This document shows, piece by piece, positions 1 to 54,851 of a stretch of DNA of 64,000 nucleotides. Positions within the stretch are counted from its first letter, which is position 1, and each line of letters begins with the position of its first letter. The notes beneath the pieces are model-generated. The model saw only the letters and a program-made list of their open reading frames with translations. It was not told the origin of the DNA and searched no databases. Both the position numbers and the translations under genes were made by a program. Source of the DNA: Mastigias papua (taxonomy: Eukaryota; Cnidaria; Scyphozoa; Rhizostomeae; Mastigiidae); contig OZ025279.1 in assembly GCA_964019165.1 (NCBI GenBank), forward strand, positions 10,881,117-10,945,116, read 5' to 3'.

Positions 1-2792
1 CATTTCCTTTCAGTGATATAGATGCATTGCTTTTGGTGCCATAAAAAGAAACACTCAAAATGAACTCATTACAGATGTTTTATATGAGGATGGAAAAGAA
101 ATAAAGATAAATGATCTTCATTCTATTGAAAATAAAAATAACTAAATGCTCTGTCCAACTTACTTGTGATAAAAATGGTGATATCCTTGACTTCAGCCTT
201 ACTAGTTTTTGGAGGGATTTCTCAATCACTGAAGGAAATGAAATTAATCGCAAAGTGTGTCCAGTCGGCGCAGTATCAAAAACCACAACAGAGAAGTCCA
301 TTCCTCGAACAAGCCTTAAAAAGATCATCAATATATCATCACTACCAACTGAAGATTTTTCATTTCATTTCAAACTTTTTTGAAATTCTGTTACAATTAG
401 CAAGTGATATGATACAAATACAAAATAATGCACTACTAAATTATAATGTGCAACATTGTCTAATCTGCATAAATAATGGAATTTCTTACAGAAGGACTCT
501 CCCAGTAGTCTGAAAAATTTGGAGAGTCAGATTTGGAGAGGAATTTGTTTTGCCTCACTTTTCATAGTTAAAGATAACTAAGTGAACAACTAGCAACAGG
601 TCAACCTAAGCAGCATTTTTTGAGACAATCATTCACAATAAGTGAGCAATAGTGGCTTATAACTATCTACCATATTAATGTCCTATTTTAGCTCATACTC
701 TGTGAATGACCTCCCTATTATATGCTTCCTGACAGAAGCTTCAAATCATTCCAGAAAAATCTAAAAGGAACATACTTCATGACTTCTGCAAAGCTCATTG
801 CTTCATCTATGCCTGGGAACGTGCCTAGTATTTCCTCCATAACCTGCTTACCCATTGATGTTACATCTGTCAAATGAAGTACACAAGTTTATATGACCAG
901 AGACATACAATAGAGTGTTTAAGAGATAAATTGTTATTCCCATGCCAATGCCTTTCCAACCTTTAGCAGAACATAAAGGTCCATACCTACAGGAACATAT
1001 GATTAAAAATACAAGACAATATTAATGTGTACTGTAGATGACTCTTCAGTTCTACCATGCCAGGAAGTAAATTGGGATACATGATACAAAGGCTAATCTA
1101 TAGCCATATGTGTACTCCATGTTGATGACAAACAAAGCCAATACTTCCTATCAGATATAGACTTCTTCCGAACATGAACTACAACCCCTACAGTTCATAT
1201 AAAAGCTGCCAGAACTAGCTGTATCCAAATGGTTGCTAATTTTGGCACTACTCTCTGCCAACTTTTAGTCTCAGTTGTTTTTTATTATCATGCCATTTGC
1301 TACCAGAGATTGATGATCAAATATCCTCAATTATATGGTCATACTCTTATTTACCAACTCAAATTCTCTCCTACATTTCTTTCTTTAATATGAACCCTTC
1401 CTCTATCTTGGCACTGCTATAGTTGCTTTAACTTTTTTAACTAGCATTAAGTGACCTCTTGTAGCCTTATCAGGGATAACCAAGGATACAAATGAATCAA
1501 TTGACACATACCATTGTCATCTACAACATCTTCTGGGAGATTACTAAAGCCAAGATTTGGGTCTATTTCCTAAAATATAACAGTTTTCATTAGCTCAAAC
1601 AAACCTATAGAAACAGTGAAATAATGTTGTCTAATAATGGCTGGCCATCTATTTTCATCTTTACACCAGGCCTTTCCATTACAAACATACAACATGTGTT
1701 AACCAAAATTGCCAATTGTTCTATTGGCAACTGACCTTAGTACAAAGAGTAAACTAACTTGTTTTCTAGATTGTTAAGTTAAGAAGATGCACGAGGAAAG
1801 ATGTTACCAGAATGTTAACTTCCTCCTCTTTAGAGTCTTTACTTGATGAATAGTATTATATAAAGACAATGCATATGTTATGCATTGTCATGGAATTGAA
1901 TTTTTTGTACAACCAGAAAAACCCCATGACAATACACAACAAATGCATACCATTGCATATAGGTTTTCAAATCCTGTGACAAGTGTAGGTGTTTTCCCAA
2001 ATTTCTGATCAAAAGCATCTGATATATTATGAGCAGGATCAGTTGAGATGATGAGCACATTTTTTCTAACTTTGGAGAGCTGGACAGCAAGACTGCAACT
2101 GCAAAAGAAATACTCCAGTCAATTCATTTTTAAATAAAGTCAAAAATACTAAAGAACTTCAGAGTAGTTTCTGAACCAACAATATCAGTAGTTTCATGTG
2201 CACCATAACAATGTACATTAGATCTGAACCAACAATATCAGACGCATAAGATAAACAGAAATAGACTGCAAATTATAATGTAGCTAAATGGTTAAGTAAT
2301 CTACTGAAAAAGAGAGTCATGAGCTCAAATGAAACATCTTATCTGTGTAGACTTGTCTATTTTGCTAAGATTTCAGTTTAGGTCATATAATAAAATGCCA
2401 TATATGTAAATGCATGCAAGAGGATTGTGCACCTCAGCCATGGAAAGCTCTTATATCAGATGCTTCTTTAATCTTGGCGATTAATTGCAGTGCTCAAGCA
2501 TTCTTTGGCACCATCTAACATGGAGTAAAAGTACTGCAAATATGTTTTGCATAGTTGCAAAATTGCATAAACCACTCTAACATTTCCAGATGATCTGATA
2601 TCAGATCATCTAGAAATGTGCCCCACTCTCCCTCTTAATGCAAAAACTATACATTTGCAAAAAGGTCTACCTGCAGGTTGTCTTTCCTACACCCCCTTTG
2701 CCTCCAACAAACACCCATCGAAGTGAATGTTGTTCTAGAATGTTCTCTATCGTTGGTGCCAAAGGCTGTAAATCGTCCGACTGTTCCGCCAT
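1..2792 (-). CDS. GET3: GET3/ASNA1 ATPase, 5' half (partial at left edge)
   Basis: Cytosolic ATPase of the GET/TRC40 pathway; it carries tail-anchored membrane proteins to the ER. Five coding exons are visible: 2671-2792, 1951-2098, 1512-1569, 776-866 and 164-314, all with GT/AG junctions. Phases close in frame (570 nt, 190 codons). Seen in the translation: ATG at 2792, the deviant Walker A motif GGKGGVGKT near residues 30-38, switch I STDPAHN near 59-65, and switch [12 protein letters not shown] in the fifth exon. The tail-anchor-binding helices and the C-terminal CxxC motif must lie beyond the left edge; I could not identify a further exon in 1-163. Residue order matches animal GET3 closely, so identity is secure. 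It is divergent from the AMPK gene and shares its promoter region. Confidence 0.95.
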
Positions 2793-2890
2793 GATTTCTT
2801 CCAAATGTTTCTCTCACAGTTTGAAAAGGAGGTTAATACTGCACAGTAACATATATGCTTCGCAGAGTTTTTGGAGATATCAAAGTCAAA
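2793..2890. promoter_or_regulatory. Bidirectional promoter / 5' leaders between GET3 and AMPK alpha
   Basis: Only 98 bp separate the GET3 start codon (minus, 2792) from the AMPK ATG at 2891 (plus); from the in-frame upstream ATG at 2855 the gap is 62 bp. Both leaders, or part of them, must fit here or overlap the opposite coding exon. No TATA box or CpG-rich block stands out. A CRE-like ACGTCA lies inside the AMPK first exon near 2911. A shared promoter is inferred from the spacing. Confidence 0.6.
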
Positions 2891-16161
<13,271 letters not shown>

Positions 16162-18059
16162 GAACGCTTGTATATTCTTGTTTGATATGTAGAATGTATC
16201 ACTTAACCATTGCTTGTAAAATTTATCGAATTTAACGCGTCTAATGGACATCAGTGTGGAGCAGTTCGTTGGCTTGCAAATTGGTGAAGTATGCCATGCC
16301 TACATTTGGAACAGAGTGCTTAGTCTGTATCGTTTTCACCCCTACCCCTACCCCTACAGCATGACATAAAAGCAGAAATAAGTTTCATTTATTTTCTTTT
16401 CATTTTTCATTGTTTAATAGCAATATTTGACCTTGGACATGTCAATGATTTTCAAAACGTATATCTTTTGAGGATTCAAATGTTTTGGCTTGCTGACTGT
16501 AAAGCTATAGAGTATTGTAGCCTTGTTTTTATATATCTTATAATTCTCGTAGGGTTAACTCCAGTGGCCCCTTCTGATCTGCCCATTTCCATTCCCTCAT
16601 TTTATCATCACCTGTCATACTAGGTAGTGAAATAACTTTCAACTTGTTTCCGTTACGATCTGTTTTAGATGAATATCAATACAAACTGACTTAGTGTGTT
16701 CATGCTTTTGTTGCATAGCCAATTAACTAATTCCTTTATTTCCGCCAAACATTTCTTCATAAAGCAGAGATGCATGCTTTTAGAAGGAAAGCATTTTGGA
16801 AAATAGAACCACCATACAGTATACAAATCTGTGCGTAAGGTGGTTTGTATTTTGCGAAGAGGATTTGTGGAAGTTTGTGGTCTTTCACTAGGATTAGGTA
16901 GACAGAATGTTGCAGTACTACTGTACTTTATTGTAAAAATAGTAAGTAGGTGATATGATTAGATATTGAAATAGCTTCATTGATCTGAAAGTATTGTCTT
17001 AATTGTGAAAAGTCTTCTGAAGTTCCACATATTTCCAGAGCGTCTTTACTTCAGAGACTTCTGTGAAAAAGAAAGAAACTGCCCTAGTCTTGCAGTTCAC
17101 TTTGAGCTTATTGTTGCAGCAATAGAAGGAATTCTAAAACTCTGTAGATTGAAAGATCCAGTTGGGCCATCAAAGAATGTTGGAATGTTGTTGACTCGAC
17201 ATGGGGGCGATCCCCGTAGAGTTTGAGGTACTAAAACAGTACCAGTGAACAGTACATCCATCAGTCTACTAGTTATGAGTTATTTCCGTTTCTAGGCAAC
17301 AATCTGAACAGCGGACATATACATAGCTCGAGGCTGTTGCATAATGGTAGGCATAAAGATCTACTGAACAAAAGGCGGTTATGACTAAGAGCAAAAGGTC
17401 AACGAATTCCACGAAGCAAAAGCAAATATCATGTAAGCAAGAGATTTGAGTTTCTAAGCAACTGAGAGGTAATGATGCGCTGTGATACATCAATATGGCA
17501 CACTCTTAACAGCTTGAGGGACTAGAGTTGAGGTGAGCATTGTAAAATGCCGTGAGTTTTATGTTGCACTCCATATTTGATGTGAATCACTGTACCTAAC
17601 ATCAGACGAAGCAGAGAAATGTGGAACCGTGCTAGCTCTTTTGGACTTGTTCATGCAAAATATTTAACCTTTATTCTCCTGAAGATCATTCAGTGAATAC
17701 ATATATGGCCTCTGCACGCTGACCGTATAATATTAATTTCATGGAAATGATTACGTGGGAGAATTTCAAACGCATCTCCGGTGCAGGACAGAAATACCGA
17801 CAATCTGACTGACATACTATTAGTTATGATTGATGTGCACTTTAGTTATAATAGCAAATTGGGAGCTTTTGAATGCAGCTCTTGCTTCGTTCTGCACAGT
17901 TAGTCTGAAATTTACGGAGCAATGTGACGAGTTGTTTTATATATTATAGTCTGTTCAGTTTGTAGTCTGCACAGTTCATTGGATTTGTTGTTTCCTCATA
18001 TTTATTCCTAGTATACCTCATTTCTTTTAAGCCAAGCAGAGGAAGTTTGTTACTCCAAA
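16162..18059 (+). other. Intergenic: AMPK 3' UTR and TTLL7 5' leader
   Basis: A 1.9-kb gap between the AMPK stop codon and the TTLL7 ATG. It must contain the AMPK polyadenylation site and the TTLL7 promoter, neither of which I can place firmly. A short CCCCTA run is near 16340-16360. Open frames at 17005-17226 and 17269-17493 have no recognisable product. Confidence 0.5.
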
Positions 18060-46470
<28,411 letters not shown>

Positions 46471-49120
46471 CTATCATTATAAATTTTCGTCTGTAATCTA
46501 TAGCAGTAAGCAGCTTACTTATGGTATGGAGAATTAAGTAATGATCTTTATATTATAAGTTACTCCTGTTTAAAGGAACGGACCAGCCAATATACAGGGT
46601 TTTTGACTGAAATACCTTGTCTGGCCACTATCTTGAAACCTGTGCAACTGGACCCATTCCTAGTTGGCTTTCTTATCGACTCCTCTATGTCACACAATTT
46701 GTAGTTATCATACTGCCTTGGTATAGACCTGGGTTTTCAGCAATACCTAGCCATCCATGCAGAATAAAAATGCACTGGCATTAAATTGAAGTCATCTGAG
46801 TAGCTCACTCGTCCTGGCATGGGTTTACTTTATAATGCTATGCATTACATAGACCTGAATAGACAAAGATCCAAAGTTTTATTTGTGAGTTATATATAGC
46901 AATCAGCGATACTGCCATCGATGTCTACCATGAAAGTGGTGCCCCGATTTAAGTTTGCAGTATTTCATCTATTCGCTCTTCACTTTTGTTGAAGACCTTG
47001 ACAACTCTACATTCATAGAGGTCTCTTTTCTGTCGGCTCTCACAATGCGAAATCTGCTGTACATCACGGTAGGGTTGGGAGTGACACCAATTCAAGAGGA
47101 GATGGCCATTCATGCCTCTTTAATAAATGATCGGACAGACAGGACCCCCTGTGTGCTTCTCTAGAGGAAAGAGTGCTAAATTTAAAGGAGTGACAGTACC
47201 AATGGACAGTGTAGTGTGTACTGGATAAATACTAGTGAGGGCAATTTTGCTCAGGAGGCACAGCGAAATTATATAGGAAGCATCGTGGGTGATGCTTAGC
47301 ATGACACAATAAGCTTCCTTGCTGTAAATTAAAAGTTTAACTATTATTATTTCTATGTTTGCCATTATAGTCATATCTAGTTATTATTTCTAGCACGCGA
47401 TCGAGGCAGTCTCAGCTAAGTTTTCTCTTTCACTGACGAAGGAGCCTGGTTTCTGTTGCTCTGAGAAGACTGTAGATGTTGTCGAGTTTGTCATTTTTTA
47501 GTGAAATACCACCTTAGGTTTATTCTTGCACTATGCACGGCCTATGGACTGTTTACTTGAAAGCTTCCAACACTTCTCCGGGAGAAGTGTAAAATCATTT
47601 AAATTTCCAGTCAAGTCGTTTAGATCAGCTATTTTTGTCTTTATATCAATGTAATTGAGTTACCATTTGATCGGGATTAAATGTAGGATATTCAATTGTT
47701 CATATGTTGATCGAGTCATTTTAGTAAATAGACTAAATTGTGAATATCATTATGGTACTTCAGTGATATATTTTTTCAATGAACTCAGTAATATCATAGA
47801 TGTTTCTGCTTACTTCCTTTTTGAAAGGTACTGTTGAGCGATGTTGTCTTGCTGAATCTCTACTTGGATATATTCCTATTTCCTAACGAGGGTTTGTCTC
47901 CCCTCATTCTACTTTATCCGTGATCTCTAAATGTTCAGTGAGTTGTGGTGACTTCCAGAAATTTACTTCATTTGGAAGCCTCCAGATTCGGAACAAGCCT
48001 ATTGGAATCAAACCTAGCCACTATCCTATCGGCACTGTTTCGTTGATTTTTATTCATAGAGTGGGGAGTACTTCAGCTATTTTTACGTTGGGGACCAAGC
48101 ATTCTATCTTCTTTGTGTACCTGAAAGTGTAAAGACTGTCAGTTGAAATGCAGCTTTGCAAATTAGTAGCAAACTTGTGCACAGAATGTGCAGTTCTGGT
48201 CACCTATCATTTACATAATTCAGCTGATGCAGACACTTCATGACGGCATCCTTCACTATCGACTCACTCCCTAAGAAGTTACTATTTTTGCCACCTTCTG
48301 CCACTTAGTAGTCCCCCTAACATTTGAGCGCGACAGACCTTCCTAGTGAAAAGGTTTTTCATCAGTGGAGTGAACCGATAGAGTTGCATAGTTTGAGAGG
48401 TATAGCTTGCACCAATAATAATAAAAAGTTGCGCGGTGTCAACTGGATCATCAAATATTCCTTTTGCAGAATCCGGCACCAGTTGAAGGAGGCATTCATT
48501 TTCTCATTAAATAAATGTCATAAATAAGTGTTAGCACCTCGAGGTGCTATCTTTCTAATCATCAAAGAAATGCGACTTATTTATTTCTTTGCTTTAGCAC
48601 TTTTAATTCCCTTGATGTATACTCAATGAGAGTTTCTCTGCTAGGAGTTTCCAAGTTGCAAGATCCCTCCATATTAGTTGCCTTTTACTTGAGAACCACT
48701 TGCCTTCGAGAGACACTTCAAGAACATCGTCTTAGACCATCATGGCATTAGACTAAAGCCAATCACAGTTCATTCTGATTATTCGGATGACCCGTAACTA
48801 TCCAGTTTTCCTTCCCTAGCTACATGACGTAAGAAGTTACCAGTAATTATACAAATTGTTTGGTGCGAACTTTCATTGTACGATAATTGCAAACAGAGCC
48901 AGTGGGTTCCCTCGGAGTGAATTAGCCTTGCACACTAGATTGTAAAGAGAATAACGAAAAGTGCTTTTCATATCACCCATTTAGTCCTTTTATTGCACTC
49001 TAGTCTTGCAATTGGCTTATCCTGTAGACTTTGACGGGGGGAGAGGCAACCTTAGGTTTTTAGTGTTGCGCAAAAAACCAGAAAATCTGCTGCATTTTCA
49101 CTCTTAGAACGCTTTTGTCA

Positions 49121-49216
<96 letters not shown>

Positions 49217-49576
49217 CGGCGATGGCGATGGCGAAGATGATGATTTGAGGAAGATGATGACGATAATGGGATGTTATTAACAATAATGGTAGTGGTTGTA
49301 AATACATATAATACATATATAAATGCGTTCCAAAATATACCTGATGATATTGAGGATTTTCATTCTTTTGATGGTTGCAACTATTAAGACTCGTTTGCTC
49401 TCTTGTTATCTTAAATGGCACTGGCTGTCAGCGGCAACACCTTGTTGCCAAGATCTCATTTACCCCCTGGTTCAATGACCAGACTCAATTGGACGAAATA
49501 AAAGTAAGAAGGAGCAGCTGGAAGACGGTCATTTCATCCAACCTGCCACCGATGCAGAGAATTCAAGTCCAACAAC
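46471..49576. other. Intergenic between TTLL7 and the 176-aa gene
   Basis: Contains the presumed TTLL7 3' UTR, a 16-bp perfect palindrome AGCACCTCGAGGTGCT (48533-48548) and a (GAT)n tract. Short open frames at 47920-48132 and 49375-49608 show no recognisable domains. Confidence 0.5.
49125..49216. repeat. (GAT)n microsatellite
   Basis: About 30 GAT triplets followed by a GATGGC/GAAGAT-rich tail. The poly-Ile frame on the minus strand is an artefact. Confidence 0.95.
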
Positions 49577-52500
49577 ATGGAGGGAATCCAAGTTTTGTTG
49601 TTTGTTGAATTCATTAAAGATTTCAATAGAACATCAATGGTTCTGAAGAAAATCAGCAAAGAGCTAGTCGATCATGGCCACAATGTCACTATACTGGGTG
49701 AGTTGCCTTGCAAATTTTCGTTCTAATCGGTCCTATGGCCATCCACATTCCCCTCATTATCGTAAGAGGGTTGTACTGAACTCTTGAGATGCTACCCCCT
49801 CTCCAGGACGGAAACCAACATTTCTTATATCAAAGAGTTTTATTTTTGAAATGAAATCTTTTTGTAATATTTGTTTGAAATAATATTCAGAATAAAGTGA
49901 ACAGGGGGGTAGGTATTTTTTACAATATTTTTATTCTAAGTTTTTTCTATCTACTTTCCCTTTTTTCATGAAATCCATGAAAGGAGACTGTGAGATAACT
50001 TTGAACTTAATGCTTTTCATCTGAGGGCATAACTGTTAAATTCTGCCATTGATATAAGGTGAGCCTATAAAGCAAAAATAGTAGTGTTCACCAAGTATTT
50101 GTGGAACAAGCCCCCATTTGCGACATTGTGCCCAGAAATAGATTGTAGAATTTAATGATCAGCTAGCATGAACTGTGAACTCTATACCTGAATGTGTATT
50201 TGAAAGGTAACTCCCTCGTAGAACTAAAAAACAGAATTGATATGTTAACTCATTTCCCCCTAGCCTATTTTTTGGCTCATTTCATCTCATTTGAGAGTTA
50301 GAAATTGAAGGCTGCAGAAGATGCCATCCACTTGCATCTACCTACCCACCTACTGCACAGGAGAGTGGATTTCCTTGCAATATTTTTATGTCTTCGTATA
50401 GACCACATTTTTTAGCAATGCCAGTCCAAACGCACAGATGAAAACTGCAAAGCCTTGCAGTATTTTTCACACTTTCTTCGAATAGACCAAGGTTTCCCGG
50501 CAATAACAAATGAAGTAGGTATTCCCAACACTGGGACATTTGTGACCATAGTTAAAAACCGAAGGCTTATAGAACACAATCAACTCAAAGTATGTATGAA
50601 AGAGGTACTAGAAGAGGTTAGATGAGGTGAAAATGTCCTTTGAACGAACTTCGTTGATGGAATATAATTAAAGTGTCCTAGAACACTTGTCCGTAAACGA
50701 GCCAAAATTTTGGTCGAATTCTGAAAACACGATTTTCCCGTATCCTACTTATCAGTTATTTGCTCTAAAAGTAAAAGCTAGGTCTAGTTGTCTGATTTTT
50801 CACCTGCCTGCCGAAAAAGTGATGTGATGTTTCTTTTTGAACATAAAAGAACCTCCCGCTTGCGTTGCGGTACGATTCCACCGAAACAGAACTCATGGGC
50901 CGCACTTAGAGTTGCTTGTGATATTTTCTTACGGGCAACAAAATTTAACGAGTCTGAGCTGGCTGCGAAATTGAGACGCCTGAAAAATATATTGGGGCAT
51001 AGAACTGAGTCTGTACTGTGACGAAATCTCAACTTCTCTGATGAGCGACAAGAAGCCCCTAATGAGTAATTAAAGACAATAGCAACTATCACATCATGAA
51101 GAAGATGATTTGTTAATTATGTTAGTCTATCTCCATTTTCTGCTGAAATCCTCTATCATTTGATTTTTAATCATCTTTCGCCCAAGAGTATTCTAGTCTC
51201 TGGAAAAAGTCCAATGTATATTGCAGACAATTTTCAGCCATACTTAGATTTTCCCTTAGGTAATTAGGACAACAAGTAATCGCTCTTGAGATCCTTTTGT
51301 GTATGCCTCGTTTCTATAACTCAGAGCTGCGCGCAATCATATTGCTAATGGTGTAGCCATTATTTATATAAATGGATATGGTGACTCCCATAGGCCTATC
51401 ACCCAGCTATCACAAACTCCAAGCCCACCATTCCTTCATAACTTCTCTAAGAAATCATTCTTACAAAACCTCGTGTGAAGTAAAGATGTCCTTCAAGAAT
51501 AAAAATGGCCAACTTCCTGCAGGTTATATTTTACGAGAGATATCAGTCCATGAAATTGTTGTTGCTGATTGGTTTTGCCGGAGTCACGATCATTTCTTAA
51601 TAAGTATGAGTTAGGTCTTGTTTTCATCGTAGATTGTTTGCATTCCGTGCTAATGATAGTATTAGGATAATTATGCAAAAGTCCAAATAATAAGAGATTG
51701 TAATTACTGACCACAAAACAAGCTCTGATGAAACTTACACCTGATTGGTTATTTGGTATCATAAGAACCAATGAGGTGTTAGAATGACACTGGAGGGTTG
51801 CCCTTCAACAAAGCTGTTTTTCAAGGAGCCCTCTATTAAGACATTTACAATATATTCAAGAAAATTCAAAAAATAGGAAAAATTTGCTAGAAACTTAATT
51901 ACAAAGAATATTATTTATAATCACTTTCATTTGCAATAAAAGACAAAATAAGTAAAAGGAAATAGTTAAAAACTGTCCCATCTATAAAGGGACTTTTTAA
52001 TTATATCCAGAGAGGACGCCTGCTTTGACCCAGCAGATAGGCTATCCCATAATTTTGCTTCAAAAAATGAAAAGCATATAGTGATAGAAACAATTTAGAT
52101 CAATCTCTGGCCCTGAACTTGAATATACAGCAGATTTGTTTAGTGTCTGAGCTCCATAGGCAAAACGAGTATGGAAGTTTATGTATTAGTCTTCCTTTCA
52201 AGCGAATCAGTCTCTTCAATTAGTTGCAGTTAGCGTCGGCAGCACGGGGGGATTAGGGGAATCTCTCCCAGTTCTCTCCAGGACTAATTGCTTTAATTCG
52301 TTTGTATTCGAGGAGAAAGAGTTTAAAGAGGTGGGACATTTCAAATAACGTTTAGTTTTTCGTTTATAATACCAATTCTCTCAGCCCTCTTTAGTCTTGC
52401 AATTAACTGTAGGTATTACACTGAAGGGCGTGACCCTTCTGCTATTTGTTTCTCGAGGAACCCTTATAAAGATTACAATTTAAAACTTACTTGACATTTG

Positions 52501-53025
52501 AAAGGGCACAAAACAAGTTGCCCACTGAGTATTTACCCTGCACCCATTACAAGCCAGGCCAGATACAATAATTTTTCTTAAATTTCATCATAACTTTCCA
52601 TTCATCATTTTATAGATACTGAAGCATTTGAGCTTTTCGCTGTAAGTACGGAATCCAGCAACAAGGAGCTAAACACCTGCAAGAAAACCAATCATGGTTC
52701 CTTGGAAATAACCGCTGCGAAGGACTGCATCATACAATGTGACGTCATGCTGTTCATTTCGCCCAAGAACATGCCTGTCCTCCCCAAGTGCGTTAACAGG
52801 CTTCTACGAAACGTAAACTCGGTGATCTTCAATCGCTGGTGCCTGCAAGGTGTAAGCTGTTTTGTTATCGAGAAGCAGTTGAAGAAAGCGGCAGTTGCTA
52901 AATACATTTGGAAGCTCCTGCGTAAGTTTGAATCGACTGGGCTACACAACGCACTTGGACCATGGAGATGTTTTGAACCAGGAATGGTTAGCAGCATACA
53001 AGAGACTCCATTGCCTAGCGTCTGA
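49577..53025 (+). CDS. Two-exon gene, 176-aa protein, possibly a divergent flavodoxin/NQO-like fold
   Basis: Exon 1 is 49577-49697 (ATG to GGTGAGT donor), exon 2 is 52616-53025 (acceptor TTTTATAG, stop TGA); 531 nt in frame. No clear orthologue is recognised. The order of elements resembles flavodoxin_2/quinone reductase proteins: an opening strand (IQVLLFVEFI), a helix (SMVLKKISKELVDHG), strand two (HNVTILD), then IIQCDVMLFISPKNMP followed by a helix (LPKCVNRLLRN) where that family has its ADLVIFQFPLYW-like strand and flavin-contact loop, and WRCFEPGMV near the end where it has a GxxVLEP-like strand. Aromatic flavin-contact residues are missing, so activity is doubtful. No membrane segment or signal peptide. 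The fold is inference; the gene model rests on splice sites, phase and a 410-bp open exon. Confidence 0.55.
49698..52615 (+). other. 2.9-kb intron of the 176-aa gene
   Basis: AT-rich, with scattered short open frames (50784-51092 on both strands is the longest). I see no domain, RNA gene or clear transposon terminus. Confidence 0.45.
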
Positions 53026-53143
53026 TTTCATGACATGATAACATGGATGTGTTCAACTTTTGAGTTAATAGTCTCGACTAACCGCTGCACTGGGTTTCAT
53101 GTTTGTTTCACGGACTCTTAGCTCAACAGTTCGTGTGTAATTC

Positions 53144-53472
53144 CAGGGTGAATCTGAGATCATATTTCTGGACTATCTTCGGCACAGAGCGTCAAGTTGG
53201 AAACATTTTAGCGCAAAGTTTTGGCATTGAATTATGCCGCGAGCAATTTTGGCGCAACTCTGTGGCGCAACGGCAGACTTTCATTGAAGTCATGACAACC
53301 AAGTACCATTTTATAATTTTAGCTTTCCCCTCTTTTTTCTTATAATTTAAAAACTTTATGTACTACTCAAGGCGTATTTGGCGCCGAGAAAACGGCACAA
53401 ATCATGCTCGCGGCGAAGAAAATGTTGTCAACGAAACATTTTCGGCACACACTCAACGTCAGATTCACCCTG
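53144..53472. mobile_element. 329-bp TIR element
   Basis: Identical 14-bp ends CAGGGTGAATCTGA in inverted orientation (53144-53157 and 53459-53472). Inside are unusually many GGCGC/GCGCAA and GGCACA motifs with partial internal symmetry (CTTCGGCACA... versus ...TGTGTGCCGAA). hAT-like CAGGG start; no convincing 8-bp duplication. Confidence 0.6.
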
Positions 53473-54713
53473 AGGGTGTATTACTAGTCTTTATAACCGC
53501 TTTCCTCTATGTAGTTTGGATTTCGGGCTGCAGATCTCAGATTTCGGATGGAAACTTATCGTTCTCAGTTCATATCCGATCGTGCTGCAACTCCGTATGG
53601 CACCACTTCCAGGCTAGTTGGGATAGGCTCGAGGGCGTGTCAAACTAGCGAGTGGTATGTGGGATTGCCACACCCCTAACTTTGAAGGAGTCAAACATTG
53701 TCCTGTGGCTCTTCTGTAAACGTTGACATAGCGACCTCGGGTTGTTGATAATTATGAGCTCTTGTTATGATCTCTCGGTAGATTTCTTTTCTACACCCCT
53801 TCCCCCTTCAAAACTCCTTCTGGATATCATAGGACAGGCCTTGGATGCACACTAGAGCGTCTTTGCCTGATCTAGTTTGGTGCTGGCCAGTACATGCGTC
53901 GTACCTGTACCGGTATGGGTGGGGCCCATGTTTTCACGCGTGAGGTTTTAGATACGATCCGAATAAGAAGACGCACCTGCTCTCGTGCGTGTAGGTCTCA
54001 ACCTGTCCATTTTACCGTGAGACAGCGAGTGTCCTTTATTTGGAGTTAGCATAATTGAATGAACTAGTCGAAGTATAGAAAGCAACAGAGGGACAACGAG
54101 TGCCATACTCATAAGACCATGCATCACTGGGCAAAACTGACCGTACGGTGGCTGGTTCATGTGTAGCCACTATTCCACCACAATGAAATGGGGAAAACAT
54201 TATTGAGGAAATGTAATTTGTGCTAAAAGTAGTAGCCTATTTCATGCGGAAATTTAATCCATGATCACAGTTATATTGTAATTGCTGTTGTTCGAATACA
54301 TTTAGCTTTTGTTGTTGACTCCATAGGTGCGTTGAAAAGCATTTGTCTCTTTCATCGGGGTAAGTAGAATGCAGAGTCCAGAAAAACTTCCAAGCTTCCT
54401 CAGGCTGTCAAATCTTCATCATGAACTTTCATCTTTCAAGACAATCAAAACTCGCCAAAGTTCTTGAACTCTGCATTGTGTATGTCTCAAAGAAGTTTTA
54501 CTGTAGAAGGGCTGTGCCTGTCACAGCCGATGTCACGTTAACAAAAATTTTGCTGAAACTGGATTGTTGATACAAATTACTAAACCTTCCTCAAATACGA
54601 CATAGAAAGCAAAATCTCCTCCGGCTCAGAACCGTGGAGCCGTGACTTTTTCTGGACTCTGGTAGAATGGTTTGCGCATGAGCATGTCCCAATATTATTA
54701 TAGACATTTAGTA

Positions 54714-54851
54714 CCAGAATTGCGATGAATAATAGAGACATTTCATCGTCTTTTATAGATATATCAAATAAACGATATATATTGTTCAGTTAATTTATTT
54801 GATACATCTATAAAAACGATGAAATGTCTCTATTATTCGTCGCAATTCTGG
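54714..54851. mobile_element. 138-bp foldback element
   Basis: Arms of about 59 bp, from CCAGAATTGCGATGAATAAT to ATCAAATAAA, pair with the inverse arm with only a few mismatches around a short AT-rich loop (about 54773-54792). Confidence 0.75.

Noticed and set aside
50784..51092. Overlapping open frames on both strands in the 2.9-kb intron
   Set aside because: No recognisable domain in either frame and no splice or conservation support.
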